Of a stretch of DNA of 46,164 nucleotides, positions 1 to 8,201 are shown piece by piece. Position 1 is the stretch's first letter, and every line of letters starts with the position of its first letter. Source of the stretch: Candidatus Aceula lacicola (GTDB lineage: Bacteria; Omnitrophota; Gorgyraeia; Zapsychrales; Aceulaceae); assembly GCA_030765785.1 (NCBI GenBank), contig JAVCCC010000003.1, positions 1 to 46,164 on the forward strand, written 5' to 3'. The position numbers and the translations under genes are program-made. The notes under the pieces were generated by a model. It saw only the letters and a program-made list of their open reading frames with translations. It ran no database searches and was not told the DNA's origin.

Positions 1-142
1 AATCAAAAATAAAATCTGGATTTATTCCTTTCTTCTTTGCCTCTTTTTGCAGCAAAAAAGAACAAACAACAATCGCAAGAGCCAACATCACTCCATACGA
101 ATAAATTGTTAAAGGCCCTATTTTGAAGAAAATGGGATGCAT
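1..142 (-). CDS. lgt: prolipoprotein diacylglyceryl transferase, N-terminal fragment
   Basis: Only the first 47 codons lie in the window; the gene continues past the left edge. It begins at the ATG at 142 and reads MHPIFFKIGPLTIYSYGVML followed by a hydrophobic segment and a basic stretch (QKEAKKKG). This is the classic Lgt start, in which a short GPLTIYSYG strand enters the first membrane helix. Lgt transfers diacylglycerol from phosphatidylglycerol to the lipobox cysteine of prolipoproteins in the inner membrane. It overlaps the end of lspA by 25 bases, so the two lipoprotein-processing enzymes are probably translationally coupled. The identification rests on a short fragment but the match and the neighbour agree well. 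Confidence 0.85.
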   Translation of the reverse strand, partial: MHPIFFKIGPLTIYSYGVMLALAIVVCSFLLQKEAKKKGINPDFIFD

Positions 143-588
143 GTCACCAAAATAATAATTGTTCCGATAGTAATCGCACTATCAGCTAGGTTGAAAACAG
201 GCCAAACTCGAAAATCAATAAAATCGATCACATATCCAAAATACAATCGATCAACTAAATTTCCTATGGCTCCACCTATAATTAGAGAAAAGGCAAAAAT
301 ATTAAACAAACCAAAACGCTCATCTTCTCTATGCAAATAAAGATAAACGCTAAATAAAATAATCGCGACTGCAGAAATAACAATGAAAACGATGCCCTGA
401 TTCTTAAAAAGACCAAAAGCAATACCTGTATTATGAACCAAGGTTAGATGAAAAACATTTCGAATAGCAGGAATAGATTCTCCTACGGAAAGCAATTGAG
501 AGAAAAATATTTTTGAAATTCTATCAAGAAAGACAATCGTTGTGATCGTTAGAGATGAAATAAAAATAGTCAGCTGAGGCCTTGTCAT
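118..588 (-). CDS. lspA: lipoprotein signal peptidase (signal peptidase II)
   Basis: A 156-residue integral membrane aspartyl protease that cleaves the signal peptide from diacylglyceryl-modified prolipoproteins. Length is normal for the family. Four hydrophobic segments are visible. The two conserved active-site blocks are present: the VHNTGIAFGLF motif near residue 52, and GNLVDRLYFGYVIDF around residue 110 followed by FNLADSAITIG, which supply the two catalytic aspartates. It lies downstream of ileS and the dksA-like gene and overlaps lgt, a common bacterial order. Its likely substrates in this window are the two lipoproteins at 8202-8453 and 20057-20839. Confidence 0.95.
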   Translation of the reverse strand: MTRPQLTIFISSLTITTIVFLDRISKIFFSQLLSVGESIPAIRNVFHLTLVHNTGIAFGLFKNQGIVFIVISAVAIILFSVYLYLHREDERFGLFNIFAFSLIIGGAIGNLVDRLYFGYVIDFIDFRVWPVFNLADSAITIGTIIILVTCIPFSSK

Positions 589-608
589 GCGTAATTATCA
601 AGTGATGT

Positions 609-992
609 TTATTGAGATTCTAGTTTTTCTTGGCACTTTAGACAATTATCAACATAAGGAAGTGCTTTTAAACGAATTTCTCGAATAGGGCCATCGCATT
701 CCTCGCAAACGCCAAATGCCCCACTCTCGATACGCCTTAATGCTTTATCTATTTTTGAAAGAAGTTCACGATCATTAGAAGCCAGCCCTAAAGAAAACTC
801 TCGATCATACATGTCTGTTGCAACATCTGCCAAATGCATCACATGCCCTGAAATATCACCAGATTCCCCTCGGTCTGACGAAGAACTATTTTTTGAAATC
901 TGCTTAATATCATTAACAATCTTTTCTTTAAGATAAAACAAACTCTTTTGATATTCAGCAACCTTCTTTTTGTCTAAATCCTTTTTTTTCAT
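609..992 (-). CDS. DksA/TraR-family zinc-finger protein
   Basis: A 127-residue protein with a charged, helical N-terminal half and a C-terminal four-cysteine zinc finger (CEEC near residue 96, CLKC near residue 117) separated by the family-typical stretch PIREIRLKALPYVDN. DksA/TraR proteins bind in the secondary channel of RNA polymerase and, with ppGpp, tune stable-RNA and amino-acid promoters. The segment LGLASNDRELLSKIDKALRRIESGAFGVCEECD is typical of short DksA-like members. It sits between ileS and lspA in the same leftward operon, 58 bases after ileS. Whether it is a true DksA orthologue or one of several paralogues cannot be decided from one window. Confidence 0.88.
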   Translation of the reverse strand: MKKKDLDKKKVAEYQKSLFYLKEKIVNDIKQISKNSSSSDRGESGDISGHVMHLADVATDMYDREFSLGLASNDRELLSKIDKALRRIESGAFGVCEECDGPIREIRLKALPYVDNCLKCQEKLESQ

Positions 993-1050
993 CTAAAACT
1001 CCTTTGTGTTACTCTAAAATCTAAAACAATTTCTAAATTTATTTTATATT

Positions 1051-3831
1051 CTACATATCTTTAACAACAGGAAGGCAGCGCTCACACAATTCTAAATGTT
1101 CTTTGTCATCACCTGTTTTGATGCTATAATTCCAACATCTTGAACACTTTTTTCCATCTGCTTTCTCAACAACAATATTTAGTCCCTTGTTTCCTTTTTT
1201 TATCTCAATCGCAGAAACAATAAATACGGTTCTTAAATCAAACATCTTATCGCACGCCTGCCAATCTTGAAACGCTTTATCATCTGCAATTTCAAAAATA
1301 ACTTTTGCTTCCTGAGAGCTTCCAATGACTCCCTGCTGACGCTTCTCTTCCAAAGAGGCTAGAACACTAGGCCTAAACTCCTCAGCAACCTTAAAGAGAT
1401 CACAAACTTTTTTATTTTGCCATTGATCCAATTCTTTAGGCCAATTTAAAAGATGTATATTTGAAACCTCTTTTGTTGCTAAGCTCTTTGGCATAGACTC
1501 AAAAATCTCTTGCGCAGTAAAACTCAAAATTGGAGCAGCTAATCGAATTAACGTATCCAAAATATAATAAAGAGCGGTTTGCGCTGAACGTCTGCGTAGC
1601 GACTTGGACGCAGAAGTATACAATCTATCTTTTAGGATGTCAAGATATTTGCCTGACATCTCCTCGTTGCAGAACGAATAAATCCTCTTATAAGCTTCAG
1701 AAAAATTATATTGATCAAAACTTTTCTCTACTTCCTCAGCCATTGTTGCCGTTTTATCTAAAGCCCATTGATCAAGCGCCAACATTTCTTTATAAGCAAT
1801 CACGTTTTTCTCAAAATCAAAATCAAACAGATTGCTTAACATAAAACGAGCCGTATTTCGAATTTTACGATACGCATCAATCAGGCGATCCATAATTTCT
1901 TTTGAAATACGAATGTCTTCATTATAGTTACTAGAAGCAACCCAAAGCCTTAAAAAATCTGCACCATAATTCTTAATAATATCAAGCGGCGACATTACAT
2001 TGCCTAAAGATTTTGACATCTTTCTACCATTTCCATCAACAACAAAACCATGCGTTAAAACAGCCTTGAAAGGCGGATGTCCTTCAATGGCCACTCCTGG
2101 AATCAACGAAGATTGAAACCATCCTCTGTGCTGATCAGATCCTTCTAGATACAAATCAGTTGGAACAGGCTTGTTCATCTTCCCTTTAAGAACAGCCTGA
2201 TGACTTACCCCAGAATCAAACCAAACATCTAAAATATCGCTCGCTTTTTCAAAATCAGCTTTACCGCAATCAGGGCAGACAAATCCTTTTGGCAAAAGAT
2301 CTTTAACATCTTTTTTAAACCAAATATCTGTTCCTTCTTTTTTAACAAGATCAGCCAAATGCTCAACAACCTCAGAAAATAATTTCTGCTCATCTCCGCA
2401 TCCATGACAAATAAGCGCCGGAATAGGCACTCCCCAATATCGCTGTCGAGACAAACACCAATCTGGACGCGTTTTAACCATACCCAAAATACGATCTTCA
2501 CCAGATTCAGGAAACCATTTTACTTCTTCCTTAATCGCCTTCACAAGTTTTGAACGCAATTGATCGTGATCAATCGATACAAACCATTGCTTTGTTGCTC
2601 TAAAAATAATTGGCTTCTTGCAACGCCAGCAATGTGGATATGAATGTGCCACGTCTTGGCTAAAGAAAAGAATTCCCTTTTCATTTAGTCGCTCAATAAT
2701 CTTTGGATTAGCTTTAAAAACATGCATCCCTTTAAATTCTGCACCCTCTTCAGTAAAAACACCTCGATGATCAACAGGAACAACAACATCTAATTTAAAT
2801 TTTAACCCTGTTTCGTAATCCTCTTGCCCATGACCAGGAGCTGTATGCACAAGACCTGTTCCATCTTCCTTGGTAACATAATCAACACTGACAACCGGAC
2901 AATTATCTCGAAGTTCAAACGGATGCGTATAAACAAACTTTTCTAAATCTTTTCCATCACACTCTTTGATAATTTTAAAATCTTTGACTCCCCCTTTTTC
3001 TAGAACAGAAACAGATAAAGTTTTTTCTAAAACAAGAATTTCCTTACCGATATCGACAAATACATATCGATAGCTTGGATGAACCGCAACCGCAACATTC
3101 GCTAAAAGCGTCCAAGGAGTTGTCGTCCAAACAAGCAATGAAAGATTCTTGTTTTGATCCATCTCTTTGCATTCTTGAGAATTCTTGATCTTAAACTTTA
3201 CAAAAACAGATGGAGAGCTGTGATCTTCATATTCAACTTCAGCCTCAGCTAATGCTGTCTCGCAAACCGCACACCAATTCACTGGCTTTAGGCCTCTGTA
3301 GATATATCCTTTTTTATTAAGTTCGGCTAATGACTTTAAAATCCAATATTCATATTCAGGATCAAGAGTTAAGTAGGGATCATCCCACTCGCCAAAAATA
3401 CCAAGACGCTTAAATTGTTCTTTTTGAATTTCAACATATTTCATTGCATAATCATGCGCTTTCTTTCTAAAATCAACCAGTTCAACCTGAGATTTGTGTG
3501 CTTTCATTTCTTTAAGCAACTGATGCTCAATCGGAAGCCCATGACAATCCCATCCCGGAACATACAGACTATCAAATCCCTGCATGGTTCTAAATTTAAC
3601 AATGATATCTTTTAAAATTTTGTTTAAGGCGTGACCCATATGAATATTGCCGTTTGCATACGGAGGTCCATCATGCAAAATAAATTCTTTCTTGCCTTTT
3701 GAATTTTTTCGAATAGATTGATAAAGACCCTGCTCTTCCCATTTCTTGAGAAGGTTGGGCTCTTTTTGCGCAAGACCAGCACGCATAGAAAAATCTGTTT
3801 TTGGAAGATTAAGCGTATCTCGATAATTCAT
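1051..3831 (-). CDS. ileS: isoleucyl-tRNA synthetase
   Basis: A full-length (926 aa) class I aminoacyl-tRNA synthetase charging tRNA-Ile. The HIGH-type motif appears as PPYANGNIHMGH (residues 56-67), the KMSKS loop at about residue 604 (GRKMSKSLGN), and between them the CP1 editing domain with the WTTTPWTL and GTGLVHTAPGHG signatures. A C-terminal zinc-binding unit (CSRCWNY and CERC, about residues 895-920) places it in the bacterial type that ends in a zinc finger. It starts 3 bases after mtnP ends, so it belongs to the yggS-proC-mtnP-ileS-dksA-lspA-lgt operon. A tRNA-Ile(CAU) gene lies elsewhere in this window at 19835-19909. Confidence 0.98.
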   Translation of the reverse strand: MNYRDTLNLPKTDFSMRAGLAQKEPNLLKKWEEQGLYQSIRKNSKGKKEFILHDGPPYANGNIHMGHALNKILKDIIVKFRTMQGFDSLYVPGWDCHGLPIEHQLLKEMKAHKSQVELVDFRKKAHDYAMKYVEIQKEQFKRLGIFGEWDDPYLTLDPEYEYWILKSLAELNKKGYIYRGLKPVNWCAVCETALAEAEVEYEDHSSPSVFVKFKIKNSQECKEMDQNKNLSLLVWTTTPWTLLANVAVAVHPSYRYVFVDIGKEILVLEKTLSVSVLEKGGVKDFKIIKECDGKDLEKFVYTHPFELRDNCPVVSVDYVTKEDGTGLVHTAPGHGQEDYETGLKFKLDVVVPVDHRGVFTEEGAEFKGMHVFKANPKIIERLNEKGILFFSQDVAHSYPHCWRCKKPIIFRATKQWFVSIDHDQLRSKLVKAIKEEVKWFPESGEDRILGMVKTRPDWCLSRQRYWGVPIPALICHGCGDEQKLFSEVVEHLADLVKKEGTDIWFKKDVKDLLPKGFVCPDCGKADFEKASDILDVWFDSGVSHQAVLKGKMNKPVPTDLYLEGSDQHRGWFQSSLIPGVAIEGHPPFKAVLTHGFVVDGNGRKMSKSLGNVMSPLDIIKNYGADFLRLWVASSNYNEDIRISKEIMDRLIDAYRKIRNTARFMLSNLFDFDFEKNVIAYKEMLALDQWALDKTATMAEEVEKSFDQYNFSEAYKRIYSFCNEEMSGKYLDILKDRLYTSASKSLRRRSAQTALYYILDTLIRLAAPILSFTAQEIFESMPKSLATKEVSNIHLLNWPKELDQWQNKKVCDLFKVAEEFRPSVLASLEEKRQQGVIGSSQEAKVIFEIADDKAFQDWQACDKMFDLRTVFIVSAIEIKKGNKGLNIVVEKADGKKCSRCWNYSIKTGDDKEHLELCERCLPVVKDM

Positions 3832-3834
3832 TTC

Positions 3835-4692
3835 TTATTTCATATACTTTCCGATAATAATATCTAAATCTTTTTTTAACTTTTCAGAAATCTTTGTCTT
3901 ATCTGTTGCAAAAGCAAATTGAAGCGCATTTTCTGCTTCAAAATGTTCAACCTTAGCTGCTTCGCCAATAGATTTCTTCAAAATCTTTTTTGCATTATCC
4001 ACATTCTTTGTTAAATATTCAATAATCATGTCGATCGAAACACTTTCATGTGACTCATGCCAACAATCATAGTCAGTCACAGCCGCCAACGTGGCATACG
4101 CTATCTCAGCTTCACGTGCAAGCTTTGCTTCCGTAGCATTAGTCATCCCAATAATATCTAATCCCCAAGATCTATAAAGATTTGATTCAGCTCTTGTGGA
4201 AAATTGAGGGCCTTCCATATTAAAATACGTTCCACCTCGATGGACATTAACCCCAATGGACTGAACGCTTTTTTCTAAAATATCCACAAGCTTTGAACAA
4301 ACCGGATCCGCAAAACCAGTATGAACAACAATCCCCCCTGAAAAAAAAGTTGATTCTCTTTTCGTTGTTCGATCAATAAATTGATCTGGAAGAACAAAAT
4401 CCATTGGTTTTAATTCTTCTTTTAAACTACCACAAGCTGAAACAGAAAAAATAGCACTTACTCCTAATTTTTTCATGCCAAAAATATTAGCCCGATAATT
4501 AATTTCACTAGGAGAAATTTTATGCCCTCTGTCATGACGCGGCAAAAAGACAACTTCAACTCCCTGAAGCTCTCCACAATGATACGCATCTGAAGGATCG
4601 CCAAAAGGTGTCTGCACTTTTATTTCTTTAACATTTTCAATGCCTTCAATATCATAAAGTCCACTACCACCAATGATTCCAATCTTTCTCAT
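3835..4692 (-). CDS. mtnP: S-methyl-5'-thioadenosine phosphorylase
   Basis: A 285-residue PNP/MTAP-family nucleoside phosphorylase. It opens with IGIIGGSGLYDIEGIE (phosphate-binding glycine-serine loop). It also has the RHDRGHKISPSEINYRANI block, the NMEGPQFSTRAES substrate loop and the TNATEAKLAREAEIAYATLA motif with the base-recognising region TDYDCWHE. These features fit MTAP better than purine nucleoside phosphorylase. The enzyme splits methylthioadenosine, a by-product of polyamine and SAM metabolism, into adenine and methylthioribose-1-phosphate. The C-terminal tail is slightly extended and lysine-rich. It sits tightly between proC (5-base gap) and ileS (3-base gap). Confidence 0.92.
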   Translation of the reverse strand: MRKIGIIGGSGLYDIEGIENVKEIKVQTPFGDPSDAYHCGELQGVEVVFLPRHDRGHKISPSEINYRANIFGMKKLGVSAIFSVSACGSLKEELKPMDFVLPDQFIDRTTKRESTFFSGGIVVHTGFADPVCSKLVDILEKSVQSIGVNVHRGGTYFNMEGPQFSTRAESNLYRSWGLDIIGMTNATEAKLAREAEIAYATLAAVTDYDCWHESHESVSIDMIIEYLTKNVDNAKKILKKSIGEAAKVEHFEAENALQFAFATDKTKISEKLKKDLDIIIGKYMK

Positions 4693-4697
4693 AATCC

Positions 4698-5486
4698 TTA
4701 TCTCCTCGATAATTCTTTAGATCGTCTTTGCGCCGCTTTGAGAGCTTGCTTAAAAATAACATCTATCTTTTTCTTTAAGAAAACATCAATCGCAGCTTGT
4801 GTCGTACCACCTTTTGAAGTTACTTTTTTTCGTAATGTTTGTGCGCTATCCGTACTATTTCTTAACAGCTCAATGCTTCCATCAAACGACTGAATGACTA
4901 AATCCGTTGCAATCTTATCACTAAGACCCAGCGCCTTTGCCGCTTTAATCATTTCTTCAATAAAAAGATAAATATATCCCGGCCCACTTCCAGAAACAGC
5001 GGTAACCGAATCAATAAGATTTTCTTTCACAACAATCGTTTTTCCAACTGTATTAAAAATAGAACTCGCAACTTTTAAATCATTACTACTGCTATTTTTT
5101 CCTTTACAAATAGCCGTAACACCTTTTTGTATTTTTGCTGGTAAATTTGGCATCGCGCGAACAACATGGATCTTTCCACCAATTCTTTTTTCTAAATAGT
5201 TTGTTGTAATGCCTGCCGCAATTGAAATAAAAAGTTTCCTATTAAGAGCAAGGCCTTCAAATTGTTTTAAAACATCATCTATATTTTGTGGCTTAACAGC
5301 TAAAACAACAACATCACAAGCCTTTAAAAGATCTTTAAGGCTCTTTGCTGTTACACGATAGACTTTCTTTAGATATTTCTGACGTGTGTGACATGTTTCG
5401 CTGACAACAATCGAAAACTTACGTCTCGCACCCGCTAAAATAGCTCCGCCCATATTGCCGCAACCAATAATACCTATTTTTTTCAT
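4698..5486 (-). CDS. proC: pyrroline-5-carboxylate reductase
   Basis: This enzyme makes proline by NAD(P)H-dependent reduction of pyrroline-5-carboxylate. The Rossmann glycine motif GIIGCGNMGGAILAG is at the N terminus, and the ProC signature AVSGSGPGYIYLFIEEM lies near residue 170, followed by the helical dimerisation domain ending in TSKGGTTQAAIDVF. I chose the ATG at 5486 because GGAG lies 6-7 bases before it; an in-frame TTG at 5498 reads into that ribosome-binding site. Length (262 aa) is normal. It follows yggS, a widespread pairing. Confidence 0.95.
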   Translation of the reverse strand: MKKIGIIGCGNMGGAILAGARRKFSIVVSETCHTRQKYLKKVYRVTAKSLKDLLKACDVVVLAVKPQNIDDVLKQFEGLALNRKLFISIAAGITTNYLEKRIGGKIHVVRAMPNLPAKIQKGVTAICKGKNSSSNDLKVASSIFNTVGKTIVVKENLIDSVTAVSGSGPGYIYLFIEEMIKAAKALGLSDKIATDLVIQSFDGSIELLRNSTDSAQTLRKKVTSKGGTTQAAIDVFLKKKIDVIFKQALKAAQRRSKELSRR

Positions 5487-5510
5487 AATATTCTCCAAAA
5501 AGAATAATTT

Positions 5511-6206
5511 TTAAGAAAATATAGCTTGCCCAATGCGAACCATATTTGATCCTTCTTCAAGCGCAATCTCATAATCATGAGACATGCCCATAGACAAAAA
5601 CTTCATTTGCACAGAAGATGTATCACAAAATTTACGCGAAACCTCTCGTTTCAAATTATTCAATCGCTTAAAACAATCGCGAACAATATCTTTATTATCT
5701 GTCCAAGGAGCCATTGTCATTAGTCCCTGTATTTCAATATTCTTTAAATTAGAAATTTTTTCAATTAACAAAATCGCATCACTCTCAGGAATTCCAAATT
5801 TTTGCTCTTCTCCCGATGTGTTAACTTGAACTAAAATGCGCGTTTTTTTGTTTAACTTTGCTAAATTCTTTTCTATTTCTTGAGCAATTCGAAAACTATC
5901 AACAGACTGAATTATGTCGAAAGCTTCTAGCGCAAGCTTGACCTTATTAGTCTGCAAATGACCTATCATGTGCTTTGTGATTTCAAAGACAGAAATTTCA
6001 GGAGCTTTATATTTTACACAACCTTCCTGAACTTTGTTCTCTCCCACATCAACAATTCCTGCATCCAAAGCTTCTTTGACTTCTTCAACCGAAACATATT
6101 TCGTAACCGCCAAAAGCGTAATTTCATCAGAATTTCTTCCTAAACGCTTACAAATCAAAGAAATATTGTCTTTTAATCGCAAGATATTGTCTCGAATCAT
6201 TGACAT
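5511..6206 (-). CDS. pyridoxal-5'-phosphate homeostasis protein, YggS family
   Basis: A 231-residue single-domain TIM-barrel protein related to the N-terminal domain of alanine racemase. The PLP lysine lies in TLLAVTKYV near residue 36. Other family blocks are GENKVQEG, HMIGHLQTNK, LVQVNTSGEEQKFGI, GLMTMAP and the C-terminal LSMGMSHDYEIALEEGSNMVRIGQAIF. YggS/PLPBP proteins buffer PLP and affect amino-acid pools; they are not known as active racemases. It is the first gene of the leftward operon to lgt. No Shine-Dalgarno precedes the ATG at 6206, and a second in-frame ATG at 6200 coincides with the start point predicted from the promoter directly upstream, so the true start may be 6200. Confidence 0.92.
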   Translation of the reverse strand: MSMIRDNILRLKDNISLICKRLGRNSDEITLLAVTKYVSVEEVKEALDAGIVDVGENKVQEGCVKYKAPEISVFEITKHMIGHLQTNKVKLALEAFDIIQSVDSFRIAQEIEKNLAKLNKKTRILVQVNTSGEEQKFGIPESDAILLIEKISNLKNIEIQGLMTMAPWTDNKDIVRDCFKRLNNLKREVSRKFCDTSSVQMKFLSMGMSHDYEIALEEGSNMVRIGQAIFS

Positions 6207-6235
6207 AAATTATCACAAAAATTTTTAGCCGTCAA
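6207..6235 (-). promoter_or_regulatory. predicted promoter of the yggS-lgt operon
   Basis: On the minus strand TTGACG (6230-6235) is followed after 17 bases by TAATTT (6207-6212), with a TG just upstream of the -10 region. The -10 box abuts the ATG at 6206, so transcription would begin at about 6200, where a second in-frame ATG lies. Prediction from sequence only. Confidence 0.55.
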
Positions 6236-6306
6236 TAAATATATAGACATCTCAATTAAACAAAGAAATGCCTTGTTATTTATTACAAATATTAATCTTT
6301 ATATTA

Positions 6307-6621
6307 TTAAAGTGGTTTGATATCAATCTTCAAAGAATGACAGAAGTCAACTTTAAGAAGATTTGAGTCTTGGACAACATATGAAGTTCCTTTAACGCGA
6401 AGAGAAAATCGTTCTTCTTTGGTTATAGAATCATATGTCTTTCCAATATGATATTCTGGCTTTTGAATATTTCTAACTTTGCCAGATTGGTGGCTAACAA
6501 TGTAGACAAGAGTTTTTTGTGAAGAAATAGCGCAGCCGTCTCTTTCGGTTACTTCCCTTAAAGAGACAATCTTTCGCTTACGTTCTGCTGATGTTAAGTT
6601 TTTGAAAGCTATTTCTTTCAT
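6307..6621 (-). CDS. hypothetical protein, 104 aa, not recognised
   Basis: A 104-residue basic protein with no signal peptide or membrane segment and no family I recognise. The N-terminal third is helical and charged (KNLTSAERKRKIVSLREVTE). The rest looks like short beta strands (KTLVYIVSHQSG, RFSLRVKGTSYVVQ) ending in the hydrophobic-basic tail LKIDIKPL. Two cysteines are 64 residues apart and form no metal motif. An AAAGGAAG Shine-Dalgarno lies 5-8 bases before the ATG, which supports translation. It is preceded by a strong inverted-repeat leader (6640-6719), a predicted promoter and an operator-like palindrome, so it appears to be a separately regulated monocistron. A regulator or binding protein is possible, but I assign no function. 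Confidence 0.6.
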   Translation of the reverse strand: MKEIAFKNLTSAERKRKIVSLREVTERDGCAISSQKTLVYIVSHQSGKVRNIQKPEYHIGKTYDSITKEERFSLRVKGTSYVVQDSNLLKVDFCHSLKIDIKPL

Positions 6622-6639
6622 CGTTTCTTCCTTTTTTTG

Positions 6640-6719
6640 CGTCCCCTTTATGTAAAACCGAGTTGCTCTTGGCTTTGACCTCGGGCAACTCGGTTAGTCC
6701 TCCATGGCTGGTGGGGACG
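6640..6719 (-). promoter_or_regulatory. structured 5' leader of the 104-aa gene, unknown class
   Basis: Two nested perfect inverted repeats lie in the untranslated leader. The outer helix pairs 6713-6719 with 6640-6646 (CGTCCCC with GGGGACG, 7 bp). The inner helix pairs 6685-6695 with 6656-6666 (11 bp, AACCGAGTTGC with GCAACTCGGTT) and encloses an 18-base loop. A 17-base junction with CCATGGAGGAC lies on the 5' side and 9 bases on the 3' side. The outer helix ends about 10 bases before the Shine-Dalgarno. It is distinctly more GC-rich than its surroundings. I could not match it to a named riboswitch. A palindromic repeat element is the main alternative. Confidence 0.55.
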
Positions 6720-6769
6720 ATCATCAATGTCTAAATTCCTTATGTCCCGTGGCTTTTAAATCTATTGAA

Positions 6770-6797
6770 AGTATATCATCGCCATTATCAAAAACAA
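6770..6797 (-). promoter_or_regulatory. predicted promoter of the 104-aa gene
   Basis: Minus-strand TTGTTT (6792-6797), a 16-base spacer and TATACT (6770-6775). Transcription would start near 6763, giving a leader of about 140 bases that contains the whole folded element at 6640-6719. Confidence 0.55.
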
Positions 6798-6814
6798 TGC
6801 CTTGGGCATCATAT

Positions 6815-6832
6815 AAAGAAAACGCTTTCTTT
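6815..6832. promoter_or_regulatory. operator-like palindrome, copy 1
   Basis: The near-perfect 18-bp palindrome AAAGAAAACGCTTTCTTT with a central CG lies 17 bp upstream of the -35 box of the 104-aa gene. Nearly the same sequence recurs in the plsY terminator (6955-6972) and at the cvpA promoters (25924-25939). The symmetry and central CG resemble LacI/GalR-family operators. The binding protein is unknown. Confidence 0.45.
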
Positions 6833-6952
6833 GAAACCAAGAAATTCTTATGTTCTCGTCGACAAACTAACGTCCTGCTTCCAAGAAATCAGAAATAAAT
6901 CTAATCTTTTTAAGAATAAATTAACCTTAAAGCTTGACATTTTAGGGAGGAT

Positions 6953-6984
6953 AAAAAGAAAGCGTTTTCTTTTCGAAAACGCTT
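6953..6984 (-). terminator. rho-independent terminator after plsY
   Basis: Minus-strand hairpin with a perfect 10-bp stem (AAGCGTTTTC, loop GAAAA, GAAAACGCTT) followed by TCTTTTT, starting 17 bases after the plsY stop codon. It closes the long yebC-plsY operon. Its 3' arm and tail contain the 18-base palindrome also found at 6815-6832. Confidence 0.85.
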
Positions 6985-7001
6985 AAAGATAAACTTTGAC
7001 T

Positions 7002-7649
7002 TTAAAACTTAACTATTTTTTTTAAAAAAGGCATCTTGACCTTGGACTCTTTGCCATCTAAAAGTCGTTGAATATTTGGTCGATGACGGATCACAACAAA
7101 AACACAAAAGACAACGCCTAAAACAACAAGTTCAAAGGAATGAGTAAAAACCAACATAAGAAGTGGCAAAAAGATAACTGATACAATAGAAGCTAAAGAT
7201 ACATATCCAAAGCCAATAAATACTCCAGCCCAAATAAGAACAGCCAAAGCTAAAACAGCACGAATCGATATAATTTTGATGGTAAGCCCAATTAAGACAC
7301 CCAAGCTTGTCGCGACACCCTTGCCGCCTTTAAAATTCAGAAACACAGTCCAATTATGCCCACAGACAGAAGCCATTCCAAACAAAATATAAAAAATATT
7401 AGATTCTAACCCTAAAAAACTCGAAACAAGTGCAACTGCCAAAACACCTTTTAAAATATCAATAACAAGAACAATCGTTCCTGGAACTTTCCCAAGAACA
7501 CGAAAAACATTTGTCGCACCAACATTTCTAGAACCGTGCTCTCTTATATCGATGCCTTTATAAAACTTTCCAGCAATATATGCCGTTGGAATCGACCCAA
7601 GCAAATACGACAAACCTAAACCAAAAAGAATTTTAATGAGTTGTAGCAT
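7002..7649 (-). CDS. plsY: glycerol-3-phosphate acyltransferase PlsY
   Basis: A 215-residue inner-membrane enzyme that acylates glycerol-3-phosphate from acyl-phosphate, the first step of phospholipid synthesis. All three family blocks are visible: GSIPTAYIAGK near residue 18, GHNWTVFLNFKGGKGVATSLG near residue 100 (glycine-rich phosphate loop) and IRHRPNIQRL near the end. About five hydrophobic segments alternate with these loops. It overlaps pgsA by 17 bases and is the last gene of the long operon. Its acyl-phosphate would come from PlsX, which is not in this window. Confidence 0.95.
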   Translation of the reverse strand: MLQLIKILFGLGLSYLLGSIPTAYIAGKFYKGIDIREHGSRNVGATNVFRVLGKVPGTIVLVIDILKGVLAVALVSSFLGLESNIFYILFGMASVCGHNWTVFLNFKGGKGVATSLGVLIGLTIKIISIRAVLALAVLIWAGVFIGFGYVSLASIVSVIFLPLLMLVFTHSFELVVLGVVFCVFVVIRHRPNIQRLLDGKESKVKMPFLKKIVKF

Positions 7650-8196
7650 TGAGCGCCTTTATTCCATTCCTGATATATCCTAAACCGGAAATAATTGTTA
7701 CAAAACATACAGCATGCCAAGCCAATGGAAAAATGGGTAAACGCAACAAAATTCCTACAATTGAAGCAACCTGAAAAAATGTCGTCGCCTTTCCCCATTT
7801 TGTCGGAACAATATCGATTTTTCCATTAACAAGATAAATGATAGCAGAACCCATCAAGATAATAACATCTCGGCTAATCACGATAAGCAAAACTACTAAG
7901 GGAACGTAAAATGGACATACAGCAATTTCTTTAACAATATGCAAGCAGACAAATGCGCTAATCAACAAAAACTTATCCGCCAAAGGATCTAAAATAGCTC
8001 CTGCTGTCGTTTTTTGATGATGCGTGCGCGCAACATATCCATCGATAACATCAGTTATAATCGCAAGCAAAAAGATGCCAAGCGCACAATAACGCAAATA
8101 ATCACGCTCAGACGTATAATACATTAAAGACGCAATAAAAAAAGGGACTGATAAGATACGTCCAATTGTTAATTTATTTGCAAATGTTAGATTCAT
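7633..8196 (-). CDS. pgsA: CDP-diacylglycerol-glycerol-3-phosphate 3-phosphatidyltransferase
   Basis: A 187-residue CDP-alcohol phosphotransferase of the inner membrane that makes phosphatidylglycerol phosphate. The diagnostic metal-binding motif is present as DVIDGYVARTHH followed by GAILDPLADKF (D-G-x2-A-R-x8-G-x3-D-x3-D) near residues 47-72. Several hydrophobic helices follow. It lies between the small lipoprotein gene and plsY, so two phospholipid-synthesis enzymes are joined at the end of the operon. The product feeds Lgt, which uses phosphatidylglycerol. Sister enzymes of the same fold, such as phosphatidylserine synthase, are less likely given this N-terminal sequence (NLTFANKLTIGRILSVPFF). 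Confidence 0.92.
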   Translation of the reverse strand: MNLTFANKLTIGRILSVPFFIASLMYYTSERDYLRYCALGIFLLAIITDVIDGYVARTHHQKTTAGAILDPLADKFLLISAFVCLHIVKEIAVCPFYVPLVVLLIVISRDVIILMGSAIIYLVNGKIDIVPTKWGKATTFFQVASIVGILLRLPIFPLAWHAVCFVTIISGLGYIRNGIKALNATTH

Positions 8197-8201
8197 TATT
8201 T

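Noticed and set aside
6640-6719. Considered a c-di-GMP-I, ZTP or other named riboswitch
   Set aside because: The helices are clear, but I could not find the conserved core bases of any named class; left as unknown.
6704-6986. Small plus-strand open frames between the 104-aa gene and plsY
   Set aside because: They run through the leader, promoter, palindrome and terminator and have no ribosome-binding site or recognisable product.
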